Below are positions 1 to 11,129 of a DNA stretch of 64,000 nt, one piece after another. The position numbers were made by a program, and so were the translations under genes. The DNA is from Ditylenchus dipsaci. Taxonomy: Eukaryota; Nematoda; Chromadorea; Rhabditida; Anguinidae. Numbering within the stretch: the first letter of the stretch is position 1; every line of letters starts with the position of its first letter. Under the pieces are notes generated by a model. The model worked only from the letters and a program-made list of their open reading frames with translations. It did no database searches and was not told the origin of the DNA. The DNA lies in contig SADC01001345.1 in assembly GCA_004194705.1 (NCBI GenBank), positions 1 to 64,000 of the forward strand, given 5' to 3'.

Positions 1-271
1 TAAGTCACATTTGCTAATTTTTTTTTGCTAAAGGCAATTTGCTAATGAAATTTTTTGGTAAAGGCCTTTTCTGGTCCATTTGTGTCACAAATATGACCGT
101 AGGGTGTTTAGGAAATGCAGGTACTTGAACCGAACCTGTGACCAAGTCAAACGCTTGTCTTTCTATATCTAAAAATTATGGTAAAAAAAAGTATGCGCCC
201 AGGTGGATTCAACGAGCGACCTCTATATCAACCCTCAGGATCGCTAAGAACTTCATCCAGTGTGACCAAAC

Positions 272-652
272 TAGGGTTGGGTAATTCTCCGGAGAAATAC
301 TTTCCGGGTAATTACCGGTAATTACCCGAAAAGCGGAGAAATACTATTTGCTGATACCTAAACCATCTGGATGGTACCCAAACCACCTGAATGGTACCCA
401 AATCACATGGATGGTACCCAAAACCCTGGATAGTACCCAAACCATCTGGATATCACTCAAAACACTTGGATGATACCTAAACCACCTGGATGATACCTAA
501 ACCAAAAAATTAGCTGCAGGTTAACTGCAAAAATACTTAAAAATAGTATTTCTCCTAATTTTCTTTACGGAGAAATACTTAGTATTCTCCAGGTAATTAC
601 CCGGGTAATTACCTGGAGAATTACCCGGGTAATTAACCATCACTCAACCCTA
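272..652. mobile_element. hAT-type MITE with perfect 8-bp target duplication
   Basis: Termini TAGGGTTGGGTAATT and ACTCAACCCTA are inverted copies, flanked on both sides by GACCAAAC (264-271 and 653-660), a perfect 8-bp duplication as hAT transposases make. The inner ends are palindromic (GGGTAATTACC motifs) and the middle holds a 19-20-bp tandem repeat. There is no coding capacity. The terminal TAGGGTTG is shared with the element at 16244-17002. Confidence 0.85.
361..500. repeat. 19-20-bp tandem repeat inside the MITE
   Basis: About seven imperfect units of the form ACCAnCTGGATGGTACCCAA run head to tail in the centre of the hAT-type MITE. Units differ by one to three bases. No function is evident. 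Confidence 0.8.
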
Positions 653-653
653 G

Positions 654-905
654 ACCAAACCAAGTGGTCGTCCGCTTGGATCGAATTTTTTTTTCGCGTT
701 TTCGAGTTCCAAAACGATTTTTCTGCACTGATTCGACCATGCTGAAGATGGTTTGACACTGGTAAAATTACGTTTTTATCGAGAAATTTTGAGTTATGGT
801 AAGTTCTTGATTTATCAAAATCAATTACTCACGATAACTCAAATTGTTTTTTGATAAAATGTGATTTTACAACTGTTTATAACAACAGCCTCTTTTCTCC
901 GGAAA
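654..905. repeat. Divergent copy of the CAAGTGGTCGTC fold-back module
   Basis: Starts with CCAAGTGGTCGTCCGCTTGG and contains ATGCTGAAGATGGTTTGA. These landmarks recur in better-preserved modules at 33720-34016, 35817-36108 and 59556-59850. This copy lacks a clear right arm. Confidence 0.6.
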
Positions 906-1098
906 AACTTATCAGCACTTTTGCCTGCATGTATTGATTGCTGTGCTTAAAGGAAATGATCAAATAGAAAGACAAAAACCACTGTCTGCTTGTTGGTAGC
1001 TGTCAAAAAAATGAATTTTTTGTGTTGTTATCTAGCCAGTCTAGTCAACAGTATCATATAGTTAACTTTCAACACTGTTTTTTTTATTTTTCAATTTT
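885..1098 (+). repeat. Dispersed repeat, copy 1 of 2
   Basis: About 200 bp beginning AGCCTCTTTTCTCCGGAAAA match 4085-4277 in the same orientation, with small indels. Both copies share the phrase ACTGTCTGCTTGTTGGTA and a T-rich tail. It is not coding. The two copies bracket the 3.2-kb interval that holds the G+C-rich island. Confidence 0.8.
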
Positions 1099-1299
1099 AT
1101 TTACGTGTATACAGTTGTGTATACAGTTAAATCTGGATATCAGGTCATCCTGTGGACTGACCCACTGACTGGAATCCCTACTCACTCGTCAGATATTGAC
1201 CCACAAGGTGACCTCATACCCTTATATCAAGGCGAATTTTTTTATACTTTTTCTATCGGGCAAGCAAACCTGTTAAAGGCCTTAAAGCGAGGTTCGACT

Positions 1300-1420
1300 G
1301 TGACTGTGGTCATAAATAACCCCCCTCTCCAAAGAAGGGTCATAAATAAACCCCCCCCCTTAGTATGGCCTAACAGGCGCTGACCTAGTGAAGCCTAGGC
1401 CTAAAAGATACTCCATAAAT
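1300..1420 (+). repeat. Dispersed repeat shared with 29845-30035
   Basis: GTCATAAATAACCCCCCTC, then GGTCATAAATAA, then TAACAGGCGCTGACCT and AAAAGATA occur in the same order at 29845-30035. No termini or target duplication were recognised. The short open frame at 1105-1383 overlaps this repeat and is not considered a gene. Confidence 0.6.
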
Positions 1421-1719
1421 AAACCGCTAAAGGGGGTGTTTCATAGGTTGTACGTCGACTGTATCTATTTTGTTTTTCATGTGGTCTAACTGGCAGTTTT
1501 TGGCAAATTGTAGAAATTCTTAAATATCTTTATTTAAAATTCCGGAAAGATATCTTGTTTTTTCAGTTTTCTGAATGTTATTTAAAACTTGTCTGTATTG
1601 TTATAGACTGTTGGCCTCAAACTTTTGTGGGGGGATTGTTTTACAAACAGCTAATAATGTTTTATCAACGATGACAAATGATGACTTGCTTCAACAAGCC
1701 ATATAAGTTTTGGCTATCC

Positions 1720-1888
1720 AGAACCTTTGGGGCCCCACTCGCCAGAACCAAAGGGGTCCCAGTCATTTTAAGTCTAATCTATGCGAAAAATAAGTAAGGC
1801 GCGAATTCAAATGAACATTTTTTTGCATAGATTAGACTTAAATGACTGGGACCCCTTTGGTTCTGGCGAGTGGGGCCCCAAAGGTTCT
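1720..1888. repeat. Near-perfect inverted repeat (hairpin)
   Basis: Arms of about 64 bp (1720-1784 and 1825-1888) are inverted copies differing by a single extra T, around a loop of about 40 bp. The arms carry GGGGCCCC and are much richer in G+C than the surroundings. Transcribed, this would form a long, almost perfect RNA hairpin. It may be a tiny MITE; no target duplication is clear. Confidence 0.85.
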
Positions 1889-1962
1889 GTTGCTCCTAAG
1901 TTTATATACTATTCGATAGGAAATAAACACTATGTTACAGAATTTTGTAGGCAAAAAAAAGG

Positions 1963-2153
1963 CTTTACAGTCAACTCTCGATTAACGAACCCCTGGGGAC
2001 CGGCAAAAATGTTCGAGAATCGAGAGTTTCGTTAAATCGAGAGTTTATTTTAGTCATTTTATTTAATCGCTGGCCAAATAGGCACCAAAAAAAGGTTCGT
2101 TAAATCAAGAGTTTCGTAAATCGGGGTTTCGTTAAATCGAGAGTTGACTGTAG
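1963..2153. mobile_element. pogo/Tigger-like MITE with TA ends
   Basis: Begins ACAGTCAACTCTCGATTAAC and ends GTTAAATCGAGAGTTGACTGT next to TA dinucleotides. The CAGTCnAnCTC ends are typical of pogo/Tigger-type members of Tc1/mariner. Inner copies of TTAAATCGAGAGTTT repeat the terminal phrase. Non-coding. Confidence 0.7.
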
Positions 2154-2159
2154 TATACA

Positions 2160-2715
2160 ATCGGGATATTAGCTGATCCCTCCTGTTAATTTTTTCGAGA
2201 ATTTTTTCGACAGCTTCATTTTGTAATTTTATTAGGTGAATTCAAAAAAGCAGTGTGATGCCATGCATAGGTGTAAAGCTGCACAAAAATTTTGAATTGG
2301 TCGGAATAATTCCACTTCCTGGACCTACATACATACATCTATACTAGCGCTAAAAGTTCTATGTTGTTTTTTTTCGTTTTCATGCAGTCTAATCAATGCG
2401 CACACGTTTTAGAACAGGGTGCGTGAACGCACTTCCTTTAAAGAGTCGTAATTTATTCGACATCCTAAATCTTTAGAATTTTTAATATTTACGTCAAAAT
2501 CTTGATTTTTGATTTTCACGAATGAAACGGTAAAATTGCACTTGTGACGAAAAATGACAAAACTGCCTAATGTAATACTCACCCAAAAACTTGTGGTGAC
2601 TTTGTTATCTCAGTTTCCAAGCTAATTTATCGGTTTTCTGATTCGTCGGTCCCGAAAACTTGGAAGGATTATGATTTTTCCAATAGTTTTTGAGTATCGA
2701 TATGTTTTTGCCATT
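2160..2715. other. Gene-free stretch
   Basis: AT-rich sequence with no open frame longer than about 60 codons and no inverted repeat that I could recognise. Confidence 0.4.
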
Positions 2716-2719
2716 TGAC

Positions 2720-2860
2720 CTGCAATGCTCGATAAAAAAATCCGATGAAACATTTCGAAAACTGAGACAAAAAAAGTCGAACCTAAGTTGCAAGCATTGA
2801 ATTAAATTTTCACAATGACATTTATGGAAGTTGGTTTTCGAAGCGCATCAACTTCAAAAA
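2720..2860 (+). repeat. Direct repeat flanking the G+C-rich island, left copy
   Basis: AAAAATCCGATGA, then ACAATGACATTTATGGAAGTTGGTTTTC, match 3718-3850 (AAAAATCCGATGA, then AATGTCATTGTTAGAAGTTGG) in the same orientation. The two copies sit immediately outside the island at 2880-3525. Confidence 0.6.
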
Positions 2861-2879
2861 GTCGAAAATGGGTGTTATA

Positions 2880-3525
2880 TGACCATGTGACCACGCCGTC
2901 CTCCGGGCCCGTCCCGTCCCCGTCTCGTCCGACGGCGCCAAAAAGTGAGACGGTCGGACGGCCGCCGTCCGACAAAAAAAAGTGGACGGCCGTCAAGGCG
3001 AGATTTTTATTTTTAAAGGACGCCGGCGGACGGCCGGTGATTATTTTTTTTCGAAAGACGGCCGGTCGGACGTCGTTGAAAGTCAGGACACGGTGGACGG
3101 CCGGTGAAAAAATAGACGGCCGCCGGTGGACGGTGCTCAAAAATAGGACCGCTAAGTAGTAAATATGTAACAATTTTAAAAAACATTACTATAAAAATTA
3201 ACTCTGGCCGGCCGGCAGACGGACGGTAAAAAATTGACTTAGACGGCCGTAGACGGCCGGTAGACAATCGGTAGACGGCCGGTAGACGGCCGGCGGAAAA
3301 AAATTGACTTTGGACGGCGGTAGACGGCCGGGCTAAATTTCAAAGGACGGCGAAATATTGGACGGCCGGCCGAAGGCCGGCGAAATTTTTTTTAAGAGGA
3401 CGGTCAGTCGGACGGCCGGCTGAACGCGAAAAAATAAGGACGGCCGGTCGGACGGCCGGCACAAAACGCTAAGACGGCGGACGGGACGCCGTCCAATTTT
3501 CAAAAAATGTGGTCACTATGTATAT
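2880..3525. repeat. G+C-rich GACGGCCGG repeat island
   Basis: Roughly 600 bp of degenerate tandem GGACGGCCGG units in an otherwise AT-rich locus. Overlapping open frames on both strands result only from the lack of AT-rich stop codons. The edges are inverted: GTGACCACGCCGTCC near the left and GGACGCCGTCC followed by GTGGTCACTATG at the right. This suggests a fold-back element whose body is a minisatellite. Confidence 0.75.
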
Positions 3526-4084
3526 GACTATATATAATTTTTTATTATTGTGTCTTCTTGTAAAGCACCCGCTTAAGTCGTGTAAAACTGGTTGTCTAGA
3601 TCCCAGGTGATGCTCACTAGTGAAACTTGCCAAATTGCTATGGGCAGCAGTCGACTATGGGTCAACTATGGGTCAGCTATGAAGAACCATGATATGGTAT
3701 GGAAATTTATATTTTGAAAAAAAAATCCGATGAGCCACTTCAAAAACTGTGATTAAGAGTGTCGACGCAGCTGACAAACACTAAATTCAATTTTTTAAAA
3801 TGTCATTGTTAGAAGTTGGTTTTCAAAAGTAAATACGAAAGTAAATAGGAAAAATCAACTTCGAAAAAGCGTAAATCGACTTTTAGAAACCGAAAATAAT
3901 TAAAACATATTTTTTCTTGCTCTTCGAAAAATAATCTAATATTAAATAAAGAATAATCTGAATAAAACTAGCCTCATTTGAACTTAACTTAACAAATCTG
4001 CGAACAAGTATCTTGCTTATTAATCAATATAGTCTAATCAAATACTTATCAAAAATGAGATGGAGACAATGAACGTTCTTTTAA

Positions 4085-4277
4085 AAACAGCCTCTTTTCT
4101 CCGGAAAACTTATCAGCACTTTTGCCTGCATGTGTTGATTGCTGTGCTTAGAGAAAACCAATCAAATAGAAAGACAAAAACCACTGTCTGCTTGTTGGTA
4201 TCTGAATTTTTAGTGTCCTTGTTTAGCCAGTCTAATCATATAGTTAACTTTCAACACTGTTTTTTATTTTTCAATTT
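4085..4277 (+). repeat. Dispersed repeat, copy 2 of 2
   Basis: Second copy of the repeat at 885-1098 in the same orientation. The open frame at 4060-4284 lies entirely in this repeat and is rejected as a gene. Confidence 0.8.
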
Positions 4278-4492
4278 GATTTGATTTTTTGATGCAAGCT
4301 CAGCAGCACAAGAGCTTTTTTCTATATTATTTCAAGGAAATAATCTGAGAGACCCGTGTTTTAGCTGATTTTGAATGAGGGGTTTTTATCACAATTTTTT
4401 TTTGTATTCATTTGCTGAGTATTTTAACCATTTTTGTGCATTATATCAAAAATTCTACTTAAATCATGCTGCGTATTCAACACAATTTGTAG

Positions 4493-5483
4493 TACCGTAT
4501 TTCCTCTAATAGAAGCCCCGGGCTTCTATTTTATAAATGCCCTCCAGGGGGGGGCTTATATTAGAGGGGGGGGCTTGTATTAGAGGGGGGGGGGGGGGGC
4601 TTTTATTTTTTGAAGGCGCGGAAAAATCTTAATTTTCAGCAAATTTTTTCAAATTTTCTATAGTTTACATATACTTTTTCAGAAAGTATTAACACAATTG
4701 TGTAGCTGAAGTGTCATTTAGAGTAATAACTTTGCAGAATGTCTGAGAATAGCCTCTGGATGGCCAAAGCCAAACCACATGAGGGGATCAAGCGAAAATT
4801 GTGTTTTTCACATTATATATCAAACAAATTCCTATAAAAAATTGAGTCGTTCTGCGTTCAGAGAATTCAAAATTTGTCCTAGACAAAAAGTTATAGCCTA
4901 TCAAAAGTGTTCGAATTTCTCGACTCACCGTGTACTTGTCGAAAAAGGTAAAAAATCAAAAAGAAAAAAGCGAGACGAAAATTTGCTCCGAAATTAAGAT
5001 AATTTCTGCGAAATATCGTTATGCCTTGTTTTTATCTGACCTATGCTGCCAACTTATTTTCTTGTTCCTAAAAAGTAAGCCGACGTCAATCCGTATCGTT
5101 TGTTGCTGATTTTCTGCTGATGATTACTGCATAAAGCAATTCTTTTAAACCAACAAAATACCCGCTAAAATAGTACTTGACTTGATGTAGTTTTTGCTTT
5201 GAAATTCATTCATCCACAAGTATTCCAGCGATCCACTTCGAAAGATGCGCTTGGCAAATACATAAAGACATTTTTTATATCTTTTACCACGTTAAAAACA
5301 CCTATTTATCGAAAAAAAAATTGATTCTGGGGTTTATATAAAAAAGGGGGCTTATATTTTTAGGATACCCACTATTGGGGTGGCTTATATTAGAGGGGGG
5401 GGCTTTTATATTTGAATGACCTCCAGAGGGGCTTATATTAGAGGAAGGGATAGGAGGTGGGCTTCTATTAGAGAAATACGGTA
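4493..5483. mobile_element. ACCGTATTT-family fold-back MITE, large composite copy
   Basis: Starts TACCGTATTTCCTCTAATAG and ends CTATTAGAGAAATACGGTA. Inner GGGGCTTATATTAGAGG blocks recur near both ends, so it looks like nested or duplicated copies of the family whose usual size is about 250 bp. A long G run lies at 4575-4600. No coding region is supported. Confidence 0.75.
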
Positions 5484-5832
5484 ATTACCATTTGGCATTC
5501 CGACAAAAAGTGGAACCATGTCGAGAAATTGGTTGAGTGAATCGAGCTACACCTGTATTGAGTATTGGATCTCCAGAACAATTTTAAAAAAATCTAAAGG
5601 GGACCAATGCAAAAATTGCATGTATACTATTGTACACTATTTAGTTCCAGTTTTCTAGACTCGACTGTTTTTTTACCTGATTTGTCAATTTGGTTTAAAT
5701 TACAATGTGTGTAATGAAATAAGTTATAGGTAAGAAACAATAGCTCTATAAATGTATTTTTTTAGAAATGTCTGAAATAAAATTCGATTTTTCTACTTAT
5801 TTCCAAGCTTGCATTATGCATGCATTCCACAG

Positions 5833-7663
5833 GGTCTGTCTGAGCAAGAAGCCCAGGATGAACTGGAGTCTGTATACGGGCCTGACCTTGTAAATCCAGC
5901 CTTCACCAATATATGGTTTATAAAATTCAACCGTGAAGGAACACCTATTTGGAACAATAATAGGGTGAATTTTACATTTTTATGGTTTTTCTTTAATTAA
6001 AAAGCACGCTTAATCATTCTTTTTATGATAAATCAAAAAATTTTCTTTCATGAACTTTATAACTTAAATGCAGTAGCGGACTTTAAAAATAGGTTAAATA
6101 AAATTTTTTTAGATTATTGAAATGACAAAATCTCGCTGAGGTAGATCACCTCAAAGACCGCACCTCCCACCACCACTGTGGCCACCGTATAAAACTGCCT
6201 CAGTCCCCCCTATCGATGTTCGAAAACATATTTGTATACAGTCAGACCTCGCAATAGGGACATCTTTGAAATTTCGATGCTCAGCTGGGTCCAACACTAT
6301 TTTCAGCCCATTTGTTGAAAAAAAAGTGTGTATCCAGGTGGGAATTTCAGAGGAATCACTAATGACAAAACTTTGCGATTTCGGAAAAATTAACAATGAA
6401 ATATTATTCCTTACCATTTTGTGTCCAGATTTAGGACCGAATTCGGTGAATATGCTTAAAGTCTTGCTCAAAAAAGTATGGGACTGAGTGGGTACGAACT
6501 TTGACAGTGTATTCATTTATCGAGGTTTGACTGCAATATTAAAAATCAGTTTAGATGTCTAGACAACAATTTGGGCCATCCTTCTACCCTTGTCTGATCA
6601 CACACACAAACACAAGACTGAAGTGTTGGATGAGAGAAATGAGCAAGTAAGAATCGTTTTTAATAATTCCGATAACTCTGGCCCGTGAAGAGACCAAATA
6701 CACAGATTTGGCACGAAAACTCAATTTGTTTGGATTAATAATCTAAAAATCATGGTCGAATCCAATGTGAAAATAGACGTAAATGTCCATCCTCTCCTTT
6801 AAAAGATACAAAAAGTTTTTTCGGAATACATTCTAAAAAAATTATACCAACATTTAGAGCCGGTAAAAGCAACGGTAAAAATAGTGATGTTAAAAAAAGG
6901 CTATTCACAACTATTAATTCATTGCAGCAGTCATCTAGTAGTGGAAGTCTCACGCCAACTTCAGTAGCCTCAGCCGCAGAGATATCCCAGGCGCAAAGTG
7001 TCGGCACTACTATATGGTCTAGTACTCCAGATAATACCCCAGAGCCCGATCCTGGGAATACAGTCGACGCTACACTTGATTCCACTTTGGGTATCGAATT
7101 TATTAATTGAGGATTGACGTAGTGGAATATGTTTCTGAAAATCAACATGTAGGACCAACGAAAGCTCGACGTTTTTTAGTTCTCCACATTTAACCTTTAC
7201 TGCCTATAAGCCGAAAATATTGAAATTTTGTGGAGTAAATCGACTATGCTGGGTTAGAAATTTTACTCAAAAGTTTTAACCCAATAATATTTTTTCAACC
7301 GAGAATACAGTTAACGGGTTCCCTTATTAGCAATTCCAGCAAACTTGAGCCAGAGACTTCTACCGCTGGACTTCATTCTACTAGCAGCTTCCCAGTAGAT
7401 CTTCCTGGTACAAACGAAAGCAATGGTCATCAAGAATGTGGCTTAATGAAGCTTGCTAGGATTTTTCCATATAGTAAGGCACAAACAATTTTTGTATTTT
7501 TATCACAATAATCGTAGAAAGCACATTAAAAGTTTTGCAGTAAACAACAGTAAGGAACCTGAAAATTCGTCGTCTAGCAGTGCACACACACTTCCAACAA
7601 GCTCAAGGAATTCTCCCGAAGATGGTTCAAACGACCACTCCAACATAGGCCTAGTAGAAACAA
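5833..7663 (+). CDS. Multi-exon gene of unknown function: mariner-type HTH exon then Ser/Thr-rich exons (partial)
   Basis: Proposed exons are 5833-5964, 6928 to about 7100, 7311-7473 and 7541-7663, bounded by usable splice sites (CAG acceptors; donors GTGAAT, GTAAGG, GTAAGT). The first exon reads GLSEQEAQDELESVYG and ends with WFIKFNREG. That spacing resembles the HTH_48 domain of mariner transposases and SETMAR-like proteins (G-s-x-x-E-A, v-y-G, W-F-x-k-F). The later exons are rich in Ser, Thr, Pro, Asn and acidic residues and have no recognised fold. Reading frame joins at 7473/7541 (phase 1); the join after the 6928 exon is unclear. Start and 3' end were not found. A pogo-like MITE (6236-6535) lies in the first intron. 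It may be a domesticated transposase, or two unrelated genes. Confidence 0.45.
6236..6535. mobile_element. pogo/Tigger-like MITE
   Basis: ACAGTCAGACCTCGCAATAG at the left pairs with TTATCGAGGTTTGACTG at the right, next to TA. It lies in the first intron of the gene at 5833-7663. The open frames on both strands here are incidental. Confidence 0.6.
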
Positions 7664-7837
7664 GTAAGTTTGCCTAAAAAGTTTTTTATTATTCAAAAGC
7701 AATGTCTTTAAAAAAAATGTCGTCGGTACCGATCTTTTAATTAATAGCGCCAATGCCGACACCAGCGCCAGAGCACTAGTCAAGTTAAAATCAGCTTAAA
7801 AAAAATTAAATATAAATATCCTCTTTTTCAAATGGAA

Positions 7838-8120
7838 TACAGTAAGCTCTCTTCGATCGGTTCCATTGGAGAGCGGCTTCATGTGCCGTTTACCGTATTT
7901 TCTACATTAAACGCCATCTCTTCAATAAAGGCCCTCTTTTTGACTAGGTTTTAGAGTTAAAGCTATTTTGATTAACGATTTCAAACAATTTCGGAGGTTG
8001 GACAATAAACGCCCGGGCGTTTTTTAGAGAAAATCCGGTATGTTGAGAGTGTCAATTTACTAAGGTACAGTTTAGTCTACACTTTCAGTCGATGGCCATT
8101 CGGGAAGAGAGCTTATTTAA
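7838..8120. mobile_element. MITE with a nested ACCGTATTT-type MITE
   Basis: The outer ends AGTAAGCTCTCTTCGATCGG and GGCCATTCGGGAAGAGAGCTTA are inverted. Inside, 7891-8040 starts TACCGTATTTTCTACATTAAACGCC and ends AAACGCCCGGGCGTTTTTTAG...CCGGTA, a short member of the ACCGTATTT family. One element therefore appears to have inserted into another. Confidence 0.6.
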
Positions 8121-8130
8121 TTAAAAAGAA

Positions 8131-8523
8131 ACTGCAGTGAAGCCTCGATAACACGTCACTCCGAATATTTTGTTGCCTCCTAGTGTCCGACACTTTTTTA
8201 GTCCGATTTTTTTATTATTTGACTAGTTCCGTTTTCACAGTCCGGATTCAGATTTCGCAAATCACTTTTAAATAATCATAAAGCTCTGACATTTTAAATG
8301 AAATATTTCCTTTTTTTTCAAAAAATATCACTCGTTTCGAAGTTTTGAATTTAAAATGTCAAAATTTCATGATTTTGTAAAGACGATCGGCCAAATCAAA
8401 ATCTATGCTGCTCTCGATACCAGACTGTCAAAAAAAATTAAAAAAGTTGAGCTAAGAAAGTGTTGCACAATAAACGGAAACGAACTCTTTGAGGTGGCGT
8501 GTTATCGAGGCTCTACAGCAGTT
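8131..8523. mobile_element. pogo/Tigger-like MITE
   Basis: ACTGCAGTGAAGCCTCGATAACACG at the left is mirrored by CGTGTTATCGAGGCTCTACAGCAGT at the right. The centre has a GTCCGACACTTTTTT phrase also found in the elements at 20160-20570 and 29410-29765. The 89-codon open frame at 8356-8625 runs across its right end and is not supported as a gene. Confidence 0.65.
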
Positions 8524-8889
8524 CCTTTTTTGTATAACCAAATAAGGCTTTGCCAGAATGGCCGTTCATCAATGGTATGGGTTTATTTTAGTGTTGGTTT
8601 ATTGAGAGTTGATATAACAAGTTAAAATTGATTATTTATTATCAAATTAGTGGATTATCAAATTAGAAGTTAGTATGATTTCGTGTATTTTCGACTTCGA
8701 TGGTCTCAATGTCCTCAAATATCGAAGTTAAAATTGTCATTGAAGATAGATTCGGTGCTTAATAGTCAAGTGCTTCTTTAAATGTCTGTTACATAGGAAA
8801 AGCGCAAAATTACAGCGCAAAAAATGAAATTTGTACAAGCTAGATAAAAGAAATTCATAGAAATTGCGCCACTAGTAAAGAATCGGTTC

Positions 8890-8990
8890 CCATTTTGCCT
8901 TGGTCCCCCCTGATATTTTTTTTTCAAAAATATGCCTCCGTCCCCTTGTTGATGAGGCTGAAGAAAAAATGGGTTCGATTCTTCACCAGT
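8890..8990. repeat. Short fold-back of the TTGCCTTGGTCCCCCC group
   Basis: TCGGTTCCCATTTTGCCTTGG and its partner CTGAAGAAAAAATGGGTTCGA form an inverted repeat around T-rich sequence. The phrase GCCTTGGTCCCCCCTG recurs at 25230 and, altered, at 6195, 10210 and 28770. Confidence 0.5.
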
Positions 8991-9659
8991 GCCGAAATTG
9001 CTTCATAAGCTTTGAATACTGATAAAAAAAATCGCCGAGAGCTGGCCCAATGCATTATACATTATTTGAGAGAAATAGAGTTGTGCTACAGAACTGATTT
9101 TTTAATACAAAGTGTTTTTTAATATAAAGTGAATTTTTTCACTAAAATCAGCTAGAAAAGTCGGCGGAAACTTTTGGACCATCTGTTAAGTCATAAAGTC
9201 AGAAAGAACATGCTTTTATAAAATAAAGCATTGTTGCAGCAGTGGTTCCGATGAAAGCAGTCAAAACTGAGCCAGGTGTCAGAAAAACAGCTCGGTCTAT
9301 CATGAGCAACAACTTGCAACAACATGTCAAATACAAGGTGAAGCGTTTACAATGTGGAGAGTGCACTGAAGTGGTGCCCTATGCTTCTCGCAGTGGTCAC
9401 GTCAACAAATGGTGACTATTTGTTAAAATTTAACTTAAAAGTCAAAATTCTGACTTTGATTATTATAAGCAAATTTGCTCTATTTCAATTAGGGTACCGA
9501 TTTTACAAAAGGGTCTGCTCCCCATGGTTTTTTCTCAAATTTTTGCCATTTTCCTCTAGATTGATATGAAATCGATTTTGCCAGTTCGTCCTTACAAGTG
9601 GGCAGTGACCCTGAAAGTTGGACTCTTTCCGACACTTGATTCGTGAAACCTTGCCTTAA

Positions 9660-10955
9660 AGGGCATACCAGCGCGTTACACGGTCAATTTCAAATTTTCA
9701 AAAGGCGGGGACCACACTTTCAAGACAAAAAATTTGATTTGAAAATGTTTCTTTGAATTATTTTATGATCGTCACCGAAAAATGTTGCCACTGAAAGACT
9801 TTTTCTTGTCGTTTTTTGTTTTTGGTGGCTATTTTTCGTTTAATTTTTCGTGTTTTCAGGTCAGTATCATTGGCTAAAATTGGAGCAAGCTACCCTGGGA
9901 TCAACAACACCTGAAAGGCTATGAATTTATTGGACAGTAGCAGGGCGGTAGTCTCTAATTTTCCTTCACTTTTTTTAGGTTTATTACTCCTAACTTTATT
10001 ACTCCTACTTACTAACTTTCTATGAGCCTTCGTGCTCCATTTCATGACAGTATGGCTAGGCCTTTGTAACATAACTGTCGGAGCACGTCAACTTCACGGA
10101 AGAGGCTGCCTAGTGAAAGTGATTATAATTCACAAATTATACCTAAACCGTCTGCTGGATTAATATAAATAATTTTCAGGTACGGTAGACCAAACAAAAC
10201 ATTCCAAAAACAGGGGGACCAAAGCGATTTTAGCATCAGTGCAGATTTCTGAGCCGTCGGTTCAGAGCTGGTAATTACTGTCATTGAGATCATAAAGCTA
10301 ATTACTGACCTGATTACCTAAAAAATTCAGGTATAAGGGCGAAAAGTCGTTCACGATCTGCATTAACAATTCATAAGAAAACACCAAAAGATAACTTCGT
10401 TCACGAGAATAAGATACCTGAATTGCCTACCGTACCTGAAAATTATTGATATTAATCCAGCAGACGGTTTAGGTATAATTTGTGACTTATAATCACTTTC
10501 ACTAGGCAGCCTCTTCCATGAAGTTGACGTGCTCCGACAGTTATGTTACAAAGGCCTAGCCATACTGTCATGAAATGGAGCACGAAGGCTCATAGAAAGT
10601 TAGTAAGTAGGAGTGATAAAGTTAGGAGTAATAAACCTAAAAAAGTGAAGGAAAATTAGAGACTACCGCCCTGCTACTGTCCAATAAATTCATAGCCTTT
10701 CAGGTGTTGTTGATCCTAGGGTAGCTTTGCTCCAATTTTAGCCAATGATACTGACCTGAAAACACGAAAAATTAAACGAAAAATAGCCACCAAAAACAAA
10801 AAACGACAAGAAAAAGTCTTTCAGTGGCAACATTTTCGGTGACGATCATAAAATAATTCAAAGAAACATTTTCAAATCAAATTTTTTGTCTTGAAAGTGT
10901 GGTCCCCGCTTTTTGAAAATTTGAAATTGACCGTGTAACGCGCTGGTATGCCCCT
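9660..10955. mobile_element. 1.3-kb fold-back element with 529-bp arms and TTAA ends
   Basis: Arms 9660-10188 and 10427-10955 are near-identical inverted copies, separated by 238 bp. The outermost sequence AGGG(G)CATACCAGCGCGTT abuts TTAA on both sides (9656-9659 and 10956-10959). A TTAA target duplication is the mark of piggyBac-like and some related transposases. There is no transposase inside; open frames in the arms are mirror artefacts. High arm identity suggests a recent insertion or gene conversion. Confidence 0.8.
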
Positions 10956-11129
10956 TTAAACAGCCTTCTCTATACGATGAACATAAAACAAATTAGGGTC
11001 AGAAATCGAAGTAACATAATGTGGCTCAAAATTATAAAAACCGCTTTTAAAGTTGCCTGTGGTTCGGTTCCAGCACACTGCCTACTTTTTTATATAAATG
11101 AAAAATTTGTATTTGATAATTATGCTGGT

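Noticed and set aside
2802..3267. Overlapping 84-123-codon frames on both strands
   Set aside because: They are produced by the stop-poor GACGGCCGG repeat; no splice context or domain.
4240..5480. Poly-G runs as quadruplex regulatory sites
   Set aside because: The G runs (also near 24845, 29285 and 50918) lie mostly within or beside MITE arms and are more simply replication or assembly variation.
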